This document shows positions 46,114-54,629 of a stretch of DNA of 64,000 nucleotides, piece by piece. The translations under genes were made by a program, and so were the position numbers. This DNA is from Lachnospiraceae bacterium (GTDB lineage: Bacteria > Bacillota > Clostridia > Lachnospirales > Lachnospiraceae). Numbering within the stretch: the stretch's first letter is position 1; every line of letters begins with the position of its first letter. A model generated the notes under the pieces. The model was given only the letters and a program-made list of their open reading frames with translations. It searched no databases and was not told where the DNA came from. The DNA lies in contig JAGBMJ010000002.1 in NCBI GenBank assembly GCA_017634975.1, positions 1 to 64,000 on the forward strand, given 5' to 3'.

Positions 46114-47127
46114 ATGAAAAACACCAAAAACTCATCCCTGAAATGGTTTGCCTGTGGTGCCGCTATCTCTGTCGGCAGCGGTATCTTTCTATCCTTTGGC
46201 TGGCCTTTCTTTTATTTCATCACGTACGCAGGAAAAAAGAAAAACGGGCAACCGACCAAAGACGGTGCAGAAAAGCGAAAGAAATGGTTTCGTTTAAAAC
46301 ACACGACCATCAATCATCCGAAGCACAAATACGAGAAAGAATACAACGCCACAAAGGCATGGTGTGAAGTGCAGGAGATGCAGGATCGGTACATTCACAG
46401 TACCGACGGCTATAAACTTCACGCCTCTTATCTACCTGCAAAAGACGCAAAACGTATCGTTCTGTTAAGCCACGGTTACCGAGGAACCCGCTTCGGAAGC
46501 ATCGCGCACATCGCACCGTATCTGCACGAGCATCAATGCGATCTGCTATTCATTGACCAGCGTTGCTGCGGGGAGAGTGAAGGCGAATATATTACATTCG
46601 GCGCAAAGGAACAGTTGGATATTCTCGGATGGATACGAAAGATCAATGATAACAATCCAAAGAAGCTCCCCATCTACCTCTACGGACAGTCCATGGGAGC
46701 AACATCGGTTATATTGGCGGCAGGTCATGAATTACCGCAGGAAGTAAAAGGTGTGATCGCGGATTGCGGTTTTCATTCGATGAAACAGCAGCTGCGGGAT
46801 ATTGCATCCGGCTGGTTTCATCTGCACTATGTGGAATTGCTGTTGTGGCGCGTGGATATTTTCTGCCGTTTGTTTGCCGGTTTTTCTATGAAAGAAACCG
46901 ATACTACCAAAGCATTGCAGGAAAACAAATTGCCAATCCTCTTTTTCCATGGAGAACGGGATACCTATGTATGGCCGGAAAATACATGCAAAAACTTTGA
47001 ACTGTGTCGTGCGCCGAAGGAGCTTATGATGGTACCCGGTGCAAGACATCTGTGCAGTTCCTACGCTGCACCTGAGCGTTACAAAAAGAAACTGTCACAG
47101 TTTTTCAAAAAATGCGAAATGATCTGA
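46114..47127 (+). CDS. Alpha/beta-hydrolase with N-terminal membrane anchor
   Basis: This 337-residue enzyme has one membrane segment (about 10-38) and an S33/BAAT-like hydrolase domain. The nucleophile is the Ser in YGQSMGA near residue 193, the acid is probably Asp in GERDTY near 290, and the His is in GARHLCS near 311. HGYRGTRFGS supplies the oxyanion region. It resembles the YqkD/YkzB-like hydrolase group of Firmicutes; the substrate is unknown. The start has an AGAGGA site. Confidence 0.85.
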   Translation: MKNTKNSSLKWFACGAAISVGSGIFLSFGWPFFYFITYAGKKKNGQPTKDGAEKRKKWFRLKHTTINHPKHKYEKEYNATKAWCEVQEMQDRYIHSTDGYKLHASYLPAKDAKRIVLLSHGYRGTRFGSIAHIAPYLHEHQCDLLFIDQRCCGESEGEYITFGAKEQLDILGWIRKINDNNPKKLPIYLYGQSMGATSVILAAGHELPQEVKGVIADCGFHSMKQQLRDIASGWFHLHYVELLLWRVDIFCRLFAGFSMKETDTTKALQENKLPILFFHGERDTYVWPENTCKNFELCRAPKELMMVPGARHLCSSYAAPERYKKKLSQFFKKCEMI

Positions 47128-47207
47128 TGAAAGTTCTGAATGATCCTACTATCAATGAGTTTCAGTATACGATTGAAGGCGATGAATGGATCGTGCATTT
47201 GAAGTAA
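47127..47207 (+). pseudogene. Very short frame, possible gene remnant
   Basis: A 26-codon frame starts in the hydrolase stop (ATGA overlap) and reads MKVLNDPTINEFQYTIEG and on to IVHLK. It has protein-like composition but is too short to assign; it may be the tail of a decayed gene or a real small peptide. Confidence 0.3.
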
Positions 47208-47234
47208 AAAATTAGAAATAAAAAGAGGTATACG

Positions 47235-47639
47235 ATGACAGAACTTGAACCAAAACAATTGAGGATTTCTCCGATGCCCAAAACCTGGATATTGGATCTT
47301 GACGGAACACTGGTGGTACATGATGGACCATATATTATCGGTAGGGATGAATTTTTGCCGGGAGCCAGAGAGTTTCTTGATTCGATACCGGCCAGAGATA
47401 TGATCATTTTTCTGACTGCCAGAAGTGATTATGAAAAAGAACATACGCTGCGATTTTTGAAAGAAAACAAGATTCGATACGATCATATCATATTCAATGC
47501 AGGAGAGGGCGAACGGATATTGATCAATGATATGAAGCCGGACGGACTGGTGACCGCGTATGCGATCAATACCAAAAGAGATCGCTTCTGTCGGACCGAG
47601 TTCGTTACGGACAGAACGATGGGGACGGAATATGACTGA
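47235..47639 (+). CDS. Small HAD-family phosphatase
   Basis: This 134-residue protein has the HAD nucleophile motif LDLDGTLV near residue 20, the second motif Ser/Thr in FLTAR, and the acidic motif INDMKPDG. There is no cap domain, so it probably acts on a large or accessible substrate, as in the capsule or polynucleotide phosphatase groups. It ends in TMGTEYD. The surrounding genes give no clue to the pathway. Confidence 0.8.
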   Translation: MTELEPKQLRISPMPKTWILDLDGTLVVHDGPYIIGRDEFLPGAREFLDSIPARDMIIFLTARSDYEKEHTLRFLKENKIRYDHIIFNAGEGERILINDMKPDGLVTAYAINTKRDRFCRTEFVTDRTMGTEYD

Positions 47640-47718
47640 TACAATACGATATCGAAAAGATCAGAGAAGGGTTTGAAAGATTATAGGTGGAAATAATCCG
47701 GGATAAAAAGAGGGACGT

Positions 47719-47955
47719 ATGAAGGTTTATGTTTTGTGGCATATTCATACCTTAGAAGACGACTATTGTGAACATGATGATGAGAAATTGATAGGCATAT
47801 ACTCAACAAAGGAAAAAGCAGAAACGGCCATTGAGGGACACAAAGATCTGGAAGGATTCCGAGATTGTCCGTCGGAATGTTTTGAGATAGATGAATATGA
47901 AGTGGATCAAACCGGTTGGACAGAAGGTTTTACCACAGTGCGCTATGGGAAATGA
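47719..47955 (+). CDS. Small acidic protein, DUF7336-like
   Basis: This 78-residue protein begins MKVYVLWHIHTLEDDY, then EKLIGIYSTKEKAETAI and FEIDEYEVDQTGWTEGF. From memory it fits a conserved small family (DUF7336) of unknown function that is often found singly among defence or accessory genes. The ribosome site is AGAGGGA. The frame stays open for 47 codons beyond its stop (see next entry). Confidence 0.75.
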   Translation: MKVYVLWHIHTLEDDYCEHDDEKLIGIYSTKEKAETAIEGHKDLEGFRDCPSECFEIDEYEVDQTGWTEGFTTVRYGK

Positions 47956-48099
47956 AGTATTGGAAATTGCTTCGGCGTTGCAGCATTGTATCATGCAGCT
48001 GCCAAAAAGTGGGTAAAATCAGTAGTGGATTTTGAAAGTATCAATCCGTCAGGAAGCGGCTTTTGGCTTAAGGATGAAAAGACGAGGGTAGAGATATGA
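47956..48099 (+). pseudogene. Open stretch in frame with the preceding gene, possible remnant
   Basis: After the TGA of the 78-residue gene the same frame runs open for 47 codons (ALYHAAAKKWVKSVV, SGSGFWLKDEKTRVEI) and ends in a stop overlapping the CAT-like gene start. It could be the decayed end of another gene. Stop-codon readthrough is possible but unsupported. Confidence 0.25.
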
Positions 48100-48746
48100 A
48101 CTATAGAGTTATTGATAAAGAAACATATTACAGGAAGGGTGTGTACAGGCATTTTACGGAGGATTGCAAGTGCTCGACTTCTATGACGGCAAGGATTGAT
48201 GTGACGGAACTTGTTAAGTACTCGAAGGAGAACGGTACGAAGTTCTATGTCAATTTCCTGTATATCCTTTCCAAGGTACTGAATTCACGGGATGATTACA
48301 GGATGGGATATCTCTGGCAGACGGAAACGCTGATCTGCTACGATGTCATCAATCCGATACAATATATTTTTCATGAGGATACCGAAACCTGTACGCCGGT
48401 ATATACAAACTATGATCCCGAGTATGAGACATTCTATAAGAATGCCGTGTCGGATATTGAGAATGCCAAGAAAACGAGAGAGTACGGACTGGATGCATCA
48501 AATCATCCCAACTGGTTTGATGCATCTTATATATCCTGGCTATCCTATGATTCTCTGAACATTGAGTTGCCTGACGGTCACCTTTATTTTCTGCCGATCA
48601 TCAACTGGGGGAAATACCGTGAGGAAAACGGAAGACTCTTGATGCCGGTAACGGTTCGTATGAATCATGCAATAGCAGACGGATATCTGGTTGCAAATGT
48701 ATTCCGCCTGTTGGAAAAAGAGATGGTCATGTTCCAAAAGAGTTGA
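48096..48746 (+). CDS. Chloramphenicol acetyltransferase-like (CatA-type) enzyme
   Basis: This 216-residue cytoplasmic protein has the CatA fold. The active-site motif NHAIADGY holds catalytic His191 and structural Asp195, matching HHxxxDG of chloramphenicol acetyltransferases with Asn in place of the first His. MTARIDVTELV, FYVNFLYILSKVLN and FLPIINWGKY also fit. Many members of this family in gut Firmicutes acetylate other substrates, so chloramphenicol resistance is possible but not certain. No mobile element flanks it. Confidence 0.85.
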   Translation: MNYRVIDKETYYRKGVYRHFTEDCKCSTSMTARIDVTELVKYSKENGTKFYVNFLYILSKVLNSRDDYRMGYLWQTETLICYDVINPIQYIFHEDTETCTPVYTNYDPEYETFYKNAVSDIENAKKTREYGLDASNHPNWFDASYISWLSYDSLNIELPDGHLYFLPIINWGKYREENGRLLMPVTVRMNHAIADGYLVANVFRLLEKEMVMFQKS

Positions 48747-48779
48747 TAGTTATGTGGCTTTCAGTAATGGAACAAAATG

Positions 48780-48808
48780 ATGACAAGCAGCATGGTTTCA
48801 CATATAAT
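48780..48808 (+). promoter_or_regulatory. Promoter of the Spx/ArsC-like operon
   Basis: ATGACA (48780-48785) and TATAAT (48803-48808) are 17 bases apart; the first gene starts about 80 bases later. Confidence 0.65.
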
Positions 48809-48891
48809 AGATGATGTATTGGATCATCATATCGGATTGAATAAATATGCCGGATATGGTGTTTCCGTAAAAAGGATGGGAGGACAAGCGG

Positions 48892-49242
48892 ATGATAAAA
48901 GTATATTGCTATTCCAAATGTACTACTTGCAAGAAAGCACTGAAGTGGCTGGATGATAACAAAGTGGAGTATAAGCTGATCGATATCAAAGAAAATCATC
49001 CGGATGAAAAGACACTGCGTCAGCTTCATAAGAAAAGCGGTCTGCCGTTAAAGAAATTTTTCAATACCAGCGGACAGCTTTATCGGGAGATGGAATTATC
49101 AAAGAAACTGCCGGAGATGAGTGAAGACGATATGTTTAAACTTCTGGCATCGGACGGAATGCTCGTAAAGAGACCGCTGTTGATTACGGCAGATACAGTG
49201 CTTACCGGCTTCAAGGAGGAAGACTGGAGGAAAGTGTTATGA
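48892..49242 (+). CDS. Spx/ArsC-family thioredoxin-fold protein
   Basis: This 116-residue protein has the family start KVYCYSKCTTCKKALKWLD with a CxxC redox pair (Cys10 and Cys13). KENHPDEKTLRQL and KRPLLI with the conserved Arg-Pro loop also match. It could be a thiol-based arsenate reductase-like enzyme or a Spx-type regulator; the C-terminal part has no clear Spx RNA polymerase signature, so the enzyme reading is slightly preferred. It overlaps the HD-domain gene by 4 bases. Confidence 0.85.
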   Translation: MIKVYCYSKCTTCKKALKWLDDNKVEYKLIDIKENHPDEKTLRQLHKKSGLPLKKFFNTSGQLYREMELSKKLPEMSEDDMFKLLASDGMLVKRPLLITADTVLTGFKEEDWRKVL

Positions 49243-49700
49243 GCAGATTAAAAGAACTCAGAAAATATGTGGATGCACAACTGGATCAGATGGAGGATGC
49301 GGATAAACGAACGAGTGCGATCGCCCATTTGTATGGTGTATCCCTGGCGGCTACGATGATCGCAAAGAAACGGGGATTGGATCCGGAACTTGCATCGATG
49401 GCAGCCATGCTTCATGATCTGCATGCATATAAGACCGGTTCTTATGATGATCACGCGCATAAGGGTGCGGATCTGGCGAGAGAAATCCTAGGGGAACTGA
49501 AACTGACAGACGAAGCGGAGACCGAGATCATCTGCTCTGCGATCTATCATCACGATGACAAACTGATAACGGATGCGCCGATGGATGAAGTGCTGAAAGA
49601 TGCCGATGTCATCCATCATTGTATGAATGATCTGTCCAAAGCGATCAAAGAAAAAGAGCAGGCGCGTTTTGACAGTCTTTGCAAAGAGTTTGGAATGTGA
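49239..49700 (+). CDS. HD-domain phosphohydrolase
   Basis: This 153-residue cytoplasmic protein has an HD-type metal site: His in AIAHLYGVS, the HD doublet in MLHDLHAY, and later histidines in AIYHHDD. An Asp in KDADVIHH completes the set. Size and motifs fit small nucleotide phosphohydrolases (YqeK-like group), but the substrate is not known. It overlaps the preceding gene and is followed within 3 bases by an ATPase gene. Confidence 0.83.
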   Translation: MSRLKELRKYVDAQLDQMEDADKRTSAIAHLYGVSLAATMIAKKRGLDPELASMAAMLHDLHAYKTGSYDDHAHKGADLAREILGELKLTDEAETEIICSAIYHHDDKLITDAPMDEVLKDADVIHHCMNDLSKAIKEKEQARFDSLCKEFGM

Positions 49701-49702
49701 GT

Positions 49703-50452
49703 ATGGATAACAACGGGCAGTTGCACATAAAAGGATTTCAGATTGACTGGGATGTGATCGAAACGGACAGTTATCTGCAAAAGATCGAATCCATCGCGGG
49801 ATTGGATCAGTTGGAATTTCATAAGGGGATCACCTTTTTTGTGGGAGAGAACGGAAGCGGCAAATCCACATTATTGGAAGCGATTGCCGTAGCGTACGGT
49901 TTTAATCCGGAAGGCGGTACGAGAAATTATAAGTTTTCCACCTATGATTCCCATTCGGAATTATGCAATGCCATGCGGTTGATCAAGGGAATCCACAAAC
50001 CCGGATGGGGATATTTTCTCAGGGCGGAGAGCTTTTATAATGTGGCGACTGCCGAGGATGAATACAGCCGCGGACCGGGCGGAAGACCGCAGCACTTTCA
50101 TGAAAAATCTCATGGCGAAAGTTTCCTTGCCATGGCGCAGAGCAATTTTAAACCAAATGGTGTTTATCTGCTGGATGAGCCGGAAGCTGCATTGTCACCG
50201 CAAAGACAGCTTACCTTGTTGCTGGAGATCGTGGAATGCGCCAGGGCGCAATCACAGTTTATCATTGTAACGCATTCACCGATTTTGTTAGGTATACCGG
50301 ATGCGGAGATCCTTACCTTTGATAGTGGTCAGATCTGCCCTTGCAGCTATGAGGAAACAGACAGTTATCAGGTAACGGAGATGTTCATCAATAACAGAGA
50401 GCAGATATTGCACAGGTTATTGGATGTAAAAGATGCGACAGAGGATGAGTAG
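49703..50452 (+). CDS. ABC/SMC-type AAA ATPase (COG3910-like)
   Basis: This 249-residue soluble ATPase has Walker A GENGSGKST near residue 45, a signature-like FHEKSHGESFLAM, Walker B VYLLDEPEAALS and the switch His in VTHSP. No membrane partner is nearby, so it is probably not a transporter. It fits the stand-alone predicted-ATPase group with unknown role. ATG 49703 is preferred; an ATG at 49679 would overlap the HD gene. Confidence 0.87.
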   Translation: MDNNGQLHIKGFQIDWDVIETDSYLQKIESIAGLDQLEFHKGITFFVGENGSGKSTLLEAIAVAYGFNPEGGTRNYKFSTYDSHSELCNAMRLIKGIHKPGWGYFLRAESFYNVATAEDEYSRGPGGRPQHFHEKSHGESFLAMAQSNFKPNGVYLLDEPEAALSPQRQLTLLLEIVECARAQSQFIIVTHSPILLGIPDAEILTFDSGQICPCSYEETDSYQVTEMFINNREQILHRLLDVKDATEDE

Positions 50453-50458
50453 ATTGTT

Positions 50459-50773
50459 ATGAAGAAAGTACGGATCACGGTTAAGAGGATCGCTCATTAT
50501 GACGATTTGATGGAGCAATATGAGAATCCAATGGAGCATGCCTGCACGATGCAGCTGGGACAGACATTTATCTGTAACGGCTGGGAACGCCCGGAAGGTT
50601 TTTGCGGCAGTGCGTGGGATACGGTTTCTCCGTTTGTAATGACTTTGGCTCATGGAGGCGAAAACTTCTATGACGGATGGATGAAGGATCCGAAGTCGGC
50701 AATGATCTCATGTAATGACGGGTTTCGCCCGGTGAGTTTTTTGCTGGAAACTATGGAAGAGGAAGCAGAATAA
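50459..50773 (+). CDS. TIGR04076-like small protein
   Basis: This 104-residue protein starts KKVRITVKRI and carries Cys in HACTMQLGQTFICNGWERPEGFCGSAW and ISCNDGFRPVSF. This spacing fits the conserved family TIGR04076 of unknown function. The cysteines may bind metal. It follows the ATPase gene by 6 bases. Confidence 0.8.
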   Translation: MKKVRITVKRIAHYDDLMEQYENPMEHACTMQLGQTFICNGWERPEGFCGSAWDTVSPFVMTLAHGGENFYDGWMKDPKSAMISCNDGFRPVSFLLETMEEEAE

Positions 50774-50799
50774 AAGACAAGAATTCGGGAGGTGGGAGA

Positions 50800-51153
50800 A
50801 TGGATCTGGAGAACCTGATCAAAGTATTGAAAGAACGCCCCGGGATCTATATGGGACGTAAAGACAGGTGTACTTTGGATAATTACGGTATGTTCATTCA
50901 GGGCTTTCTGACAGGGAAAGAAAGAACGCCATTTGAAGAAACGTTTTTGAAAGAGTTTCCCGAATTTGTCCGGTCAAAGCTGGATGTAAATCTCACGAGA
51001 TTTGAATTCTGGTTTGAAACGATCACGGATCGAACCCAGGATGAGGAAGAAGCGCAATATGTATTCTTTGCCTTGTACGAGGATTTTAAACTGATGCGAG
51101 GAGAGTACTTAGAGAGATCCGATTTATCAAACACTTTTTCAAAGACTGTTTGA
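50800..51153 (+). CDS. Hypothetical protein, possibly immunity-type
   Basis: This 117-residue soluble protein opens MDLENLIKVLKERPGIYMGRKDR and is followed by an acidic helical C-terminal half. The RPGIYMGRKD motif recurs in small proteins near toxin or accessory genes, but I cannot name a family with confidence. It has a GGGAGGTGGGAG ribosome region and is the last gene before a terminator. Confidence 0.65.
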   Translation: MDLENLIKVLKERPGIYMGRKDRCTLDNYGMFIQGFLTGKERTPFEETFLKEFPEFVRSKLDVNLTRFEFWFETITDRTQDEEEAQYVFFALYEDFKLMRGEYLERSDLSNTFSKTV

Positions 51154-51174
51154 TATGTTTCGGTCAATTTTGAA

Positions 51175-51217
51175 AAGAATGTTCATTAACCCTTCGGGGG
51201 GATGGCATTCTTTTTTT
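51175..51217 (+). terminator. Terminator after the Spx-to-hypothetical gene run
   Basis: AAGAATG pairs with CATTCTT, with inner CCC/GGG pairs and a TTCG loop, followed by a run of seven T residues. Confidence 0.8.
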
Positions 51218-51244
51218 GTGTGTGTTAATGTCTCGTTATCGAGC

Positions 51245-51269
51245 AGACAGGGGGACGGTTCTTTTGTCT
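51245..51269. repeat. Short GGGGACGG-family hairpin
   Basis: AGACAGGGGGACGGTTCTTTTGTCT-like sequence, with AGACA and TGTCT able to pair, lies just before the ribosome site of the condensation protein. It shares the GGGGACGG core of the larger palindromes. Confidence 0.6.
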
Positions 51270-51287
51270 GAAAGAAAGGAGCTGTAA

Positions 51288-52673
51288 ATGAGAAAAGAAT
51301 ATCCGCTGACCGCAGCGCAGAATATGCATTATCAATGGATCCGGGAATATAAGACACAGCAGGTGTCCGGTGTGAGCATCGTGGCATCGTTAAAAGCACC
51401 GCTGGATTTCGGACTGTTGAAAAAATGCATTCAGTTGGAGATCCAAAGATACGGTTGTATGCGGCTGCGCTTCACCAAGCCGGATGAGAAGGGCGAGATC
51501 CGGCAGTATCTGATCAAACATGATGCCAGAGATATTCCGCTGAAAGATATGAGCGGTATGAGTCTTGCCGAGGCGGATGATGTAATGCAAAACTGGGCCT
51601 ATCAGACACTGGATGGCGACAATCGTCCGATGTGCGAAGTGGTGATGGTAAAACTCCCGGAGGGATTCAACGGTTTCTTTGTACATATGGATCACCGTCT
51701 GATTGACAGCTGTGGCCTGGTGGTGATGGTAAACGATCTGATGTCGCTGTACACTCATTACCGATTCGGTGCAGAGTATCCTGCAGATCTGGCGGATTTT
51801 GAAAGCGTACTCGCAAACGATCTGCAGAAAGCAAATAACGAAAAGCGTTTTGCAAAGGATAAAAAGTTTTGGGACGATCAGCTGGATGCGCTGGGAGAGC
51901 CGCTGTACTCGGATATCCAGGGACCGTCGGTTCTGGAAGAAGCAAGGAAGAAGCATAACGACCCGAAACTGCGGGCAGCGGATATCGAGCGAAAGCAGTT
52001 GTTTGTGGCTGTAAAGGATTATATCCTGGAACCGGAGCCGACGAAGGGACTGATCGACTTTTGTATGAATCATCAGCTGTCAATGACCAACCTGCTTTTG
52101 CTGGGGATCCGGACCTATCTTTCCAAAGTGAATAACGGACAGGAAGATATCACGATCGAAAATTTCATTTCGCGCCGTTCTACGCACGATGAATGGACTT
52201 CCGGCGGCAGCCGTACGATCATGTTCCCCTGCCGTACGGTGATCCCACCGGATACGGAGTTTCTAGCCGCAGCCTATGAGATCCAGAATGTACAGAACCG
52301 TATCTATATGCACAGCAATTACGATCCGGCATTGATCCGCGAAGAGATGAAGAAGCGTTACGGCACACCGGAGGATACGACCTACGAGAGCTGCTATCTG
52401 ACCTATCAGCCGATGCCGGTGCATGTGGACAATCCGTTTTTGCAAAACATCGAGATGCATTCCAAATGGTTTGCCAACGGGGCCGCGACCAAGAAGATGT
52501 ACCTGACCGTATCGCATACTCCGGAAGGCGGTATGAACTTTTCCTATCATTATCAGACCGCGTGCCTGACGGAAAAGGATATGGAACTTTTGTACTACTA
52601 TATGATGCGCATATTGTTTACCGGCATTTCAAGACCGGATATCAAGATTGGGGAACTGATGGAGATCGTATAA
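51288..52673 (+). CDS. Condensation-domain-like protein (stand-alone)
   Basis: This 461-residue soluble protein resembles NRPS condensation and related acyltransferase domains. It has the active-site motif HRLID (His136, Asp140) in VHMDHRLIDSCG, where HHxxxDG is usual; the first His is replaced and Ser follows the Asp. The second half includes RSTHDEWTSGGSR and FSYHYQTACLTEKDM. It is encoded with a carrier protein and an adenylating ligase, so it probably transfers an acyl or aminoacyl group from the carrier to an acceptor. The start has AAAGGAG. Confidence 0.8.
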   Translation: MRKEYPLTAAQNMHYQWIREYKTQQVSGVSIVASLKAPLDFGLLKKCIQLEIQRYGCMRLRFTKPDEKGEIRQYLIKHDARDIPLKDMSGMSLAEADDVMQNWAYQTLDGDNRPMCEVVMVKLPEGFNGFFVHMDHRLIDSCGLVVMVNDLMSLYTHYRFGAEYPADLADFESVLANDLQKANNEKRFAKDKKFWDDQLDALGEPLYSDIQGPSVLEEARKKHNDPKLRAADIERKQLFVAVKDYILEPEPTKGLIDFCMNHQLSMTNLLLLGIRTYLSKVNNGQEDITIENFISRRSTHDEWTSGGSRTIMFPCRTVIPPDTEFLAAAYEIQNVQNRIYMHSNYDPALIREEMKKRYGTPEDTTYESCYLTYQPMPVHVDNPFLQNIEMHSKWFANGAATKKMYLTVSHTPEGGMNFSYHYQTACLTEKDMELLYYYMMRILFTGISRPDIKIGELMEIV

Positions 52674-52683
52674 ATTGTACATC

Positions 52684-52795
52684 GGTTTCTTGCCTTCCCC
52701 TTGAGGGCGCTGTGTGCCAGTGGCACACGTTTAGCGCGGACCGAGCCGGCAGGCGAGACAGGTGGCCGAAGGCCGGATGAGGTGGAAAACAATGC
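52684..52795. repeat. Full-length GGATGAGGTG-family repeat between the C-protein and ACP genes
   Basis: It starts CTTGCCTTCCCCTTGAGGG, holds the nested GTGTGCCAGTGGCACAC hairpin and GGACCGAGCCGG, then GGCCGAAGGCC and the tail GGATGAGGTGG. It is the closest relative of the repeat inside the ABC ATPase at 45661-45828. Here it lies outside coding sequence. Confidence 0.85.
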
Positions 52796-52843
52796 CGGTC
52801 GGAATATTAGCAATGTAGAAAAACCGAAAAGGGAGGAAAAACC

Positions 52844-53077
52844 ATGAACAGAGCAGCAGAATTCAAAAAGATCGTAGCACAGTATTGCAGCGTGGCAGCA
52901 GAGGAGATGAAGGACGAGATGCGTTTCCGCGAGGACCTGGGTTTTAGTTCCCTGGATTTTATGTCCTTCCTGGGCGAGCTGGAAGATACCTTTGATGTGG
53001 AGCTGGAGCAGGAAAGCGCCGTACAGGTACGCACCATCGGCGACGCATTGCAGATGCTGGAAGAACTGGCAGCATAA
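52844..53077 (+). CDS. Acyl/peptidyl carrier protein
   Basis: This 77-residue acidic helical protein has the carrier motif DLGFSSLDF; Ser36 is the expected phosphopantetheine attachment site. It would hold an acyl or aminoacyl chain as a thioester. It lies between the condensation-like protein and the adenylating ligase and starts after a GGGAGGA ribosome site, so it is a dedicated partner rather than the fatty-acid ACP. Confidence 0.9.
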   Translation: MNRAAEFKKIVAQYCSVAAEEMKDEMRFREDLGFSSLDFMSFLGELEDTFDVELEQESAVQVRTIGDALQMLEELAA

Positions 53078-53101
53078 AAGAGATTTCGGAGGACTGGGGA
53101 T

Positions 53102-54628
53102 ATGGGAACGATCCGTGAGCTTTGGGATACGGCATTACAAAATTATGCAGAGGTAATGGCTGTCAAATGGCTGGAGAAAAAGGAGATCAGAGAGCGCAGC
53201 TATAAAGATCTGGGTGCGGATATTGCGTTGCTCCGAAAGGGATTGCAGGCGGAAGGCTTTTCCGGGGCGCACATTTCGCTGATCGGCACTTCTTCCGTGG
53301 AATGGATCGGCAGTTATCTGGGCATCACGACCGGTCAGAATGTGGCGGTGCCTCTGGATGCGGGATTGCCGGCAGAGGATCTGATCGCGCTCCTGCAGGA
53401 TGCGGAAGCGCAGGCGCTGTTCTTAAGCCCCAAGCGAAAGGATCTGGCGGAGCAGGTCAAAGCGCAGTGTCCGCTGGTTCGAAAGATCTGGCTGCTGCAG
53501 GAGACAGAGGAAGAAGGATTTGCCACTCTGGCGGAACTGAAGGCAGCCGGTGAGACGGCATTGGATGTGGCAGGCCGCAAGGCAGATGAGATCGTTACCC
53601 TGATCTATACCTCCGGAACAACGGGCAAAAGCAAAGGTGTGATGCTGAGCCAGAACAACCTGTGTTCCAATGTGGAGGCCATTGACTTCACAGTAGAGCC
53701 GGGCAGTGCAGTGCTCAGCGTACTTCCCATTCATCACGCATTCTGTCTGGTGATGGACTGGCTGAAAGGATTTTCCCTGGGCGCAACGCTTTGCATCAAC
53801 GATTCCTATATGCATATGGTGCGGAATATGAGCATCTTTAAGCCGGAAGTGATGCTGATGGTGCCGCTCATGATCGAGACGATCTATAAGAAACTGGCCG
53901 CTGCCGGAGCGGATGTACCGCCTGCGGTTTTGGCCGAGAATGTGTTTGGCGGCAAGCTGCGCATCATCTTTACAGGCGGGGCCCATCTGGATCCGTTCTA
54001 TATTGAAAAGTTTGCGGCATACGGTGTACAGGTTTTGGAAGGGTACGGAATGTCGGAATGCTCTCCGGTCATTTCTTCCAATACACCGCAGGATCACAAG
54101 GCCGGATCCATCGGAAGACCGCTGCCGAATGTGCAGGTGCGTTTTGAAGACGGAGAGATCTGCGTGCATGGCAGCAGCGTGATGCAGGGCTATTACCATA
54201 TGCCGGAAGAGACGGCAAAGACTTTAAAAGACGGCTGGCTGCATACGGGTGATAAGGGGTATCTGGACGAAGACGGATTTTTGTTCATCAACGGTCGTGT
54301 GAAGAACCTGATCATCTTATCGAATGGGGAAAACATCTCTCCGGAGGAGATTGAAGGGAAACTGGCATTGCATGCGTTGGTGGGCGAAGTGATCGTGACC
54401 GGCGAGAACAACGGCCTGACGGCGCGTATCTATCCGGATCAGGATGTGGTGCAGGTAAAGGCGTTAAGTGAAGAGCAGGTAAAAGCCGGCATTCAGGAAA
54501 TGCTGGATGAATATAATAAGAAGCAGCCGACCTACCGGCAGATCACGAAAATGGTGATCCGGAAGAATCCGTTCCGCCGGAATGCGACGGGGAAGATCAA
54601 AAGGACGGAGGCGGAGGTGGACGAGTAG
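53102..54628 (+). CDS. AMP-forming acyl/amino-acid ligase
   Basis: This 508-residue adenylating enzyme has core motifs LIYTSGTTGKSKGV, EGYGMSECSPV and the hinge and A8 region INGRVKNLIILSNGENISPEE, with the catalytic Lys in RRNATGKIKR. It would activate an acid as its adenylate and load it on the adjacent carrier protein. The N-terminal region resembles fatty-acyl ligases more than amino-acid-activating domains, but substrate specificity is not readable. Its stop lies 1 base from that of the convergent TetR gene. Confidence 0.9.
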   Translation: MGTIRELWDTALQNYAEVMAVKWLEKKEIRERSYKDLGADIALLRKGLQAEGFSGAHISLIGTSSVEWIGSYLGITTGQNVAVPLDAGLPAEDLIALLQDAEAQALFLSPKRKDLAEQVKAQCPLVRKIWLLQETEEEGFATLAELKAAGETALDVAGRKADEIVTLIYTSGTTGKSKGVMLSQNNLCSNVEAIDFTVEPGSAVLSVLPIHHAFCLVMDWLKGFSLGATLCINDSYMHMVRNMSIFKPEVMLMVPLMIETIYKKLAAAGADVPPAVLAENVFGGKLRIIFTGGAHLDPFYIEKFAAYGVQVLEGYGMSECSPVISSNTPQDHKAGSIGRPLPNVQVRFEDGEICVHGSSVMQGYYHMPEETAKTLKDGWLHTGDKGYLDEDGFLFINGRVKNLIILSNGENISPEEIEGKLALHALVGEVIVTGENNGLTARIYPDQDVVQVKALSEEQVKAGIQEMLDEYNKKQPTYRQITKMVIRKNPFRRNATGKIKRTEAEVDE

Positions 54629-54629
54629 C

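Noticed and set aside
47616..47635. GGGGACGGAA at the end of the small HAD gene as another copy of the hairpin family
   Set aside because: The match is only nine bases, without an inverted partner; it fits normal codons of the gene.
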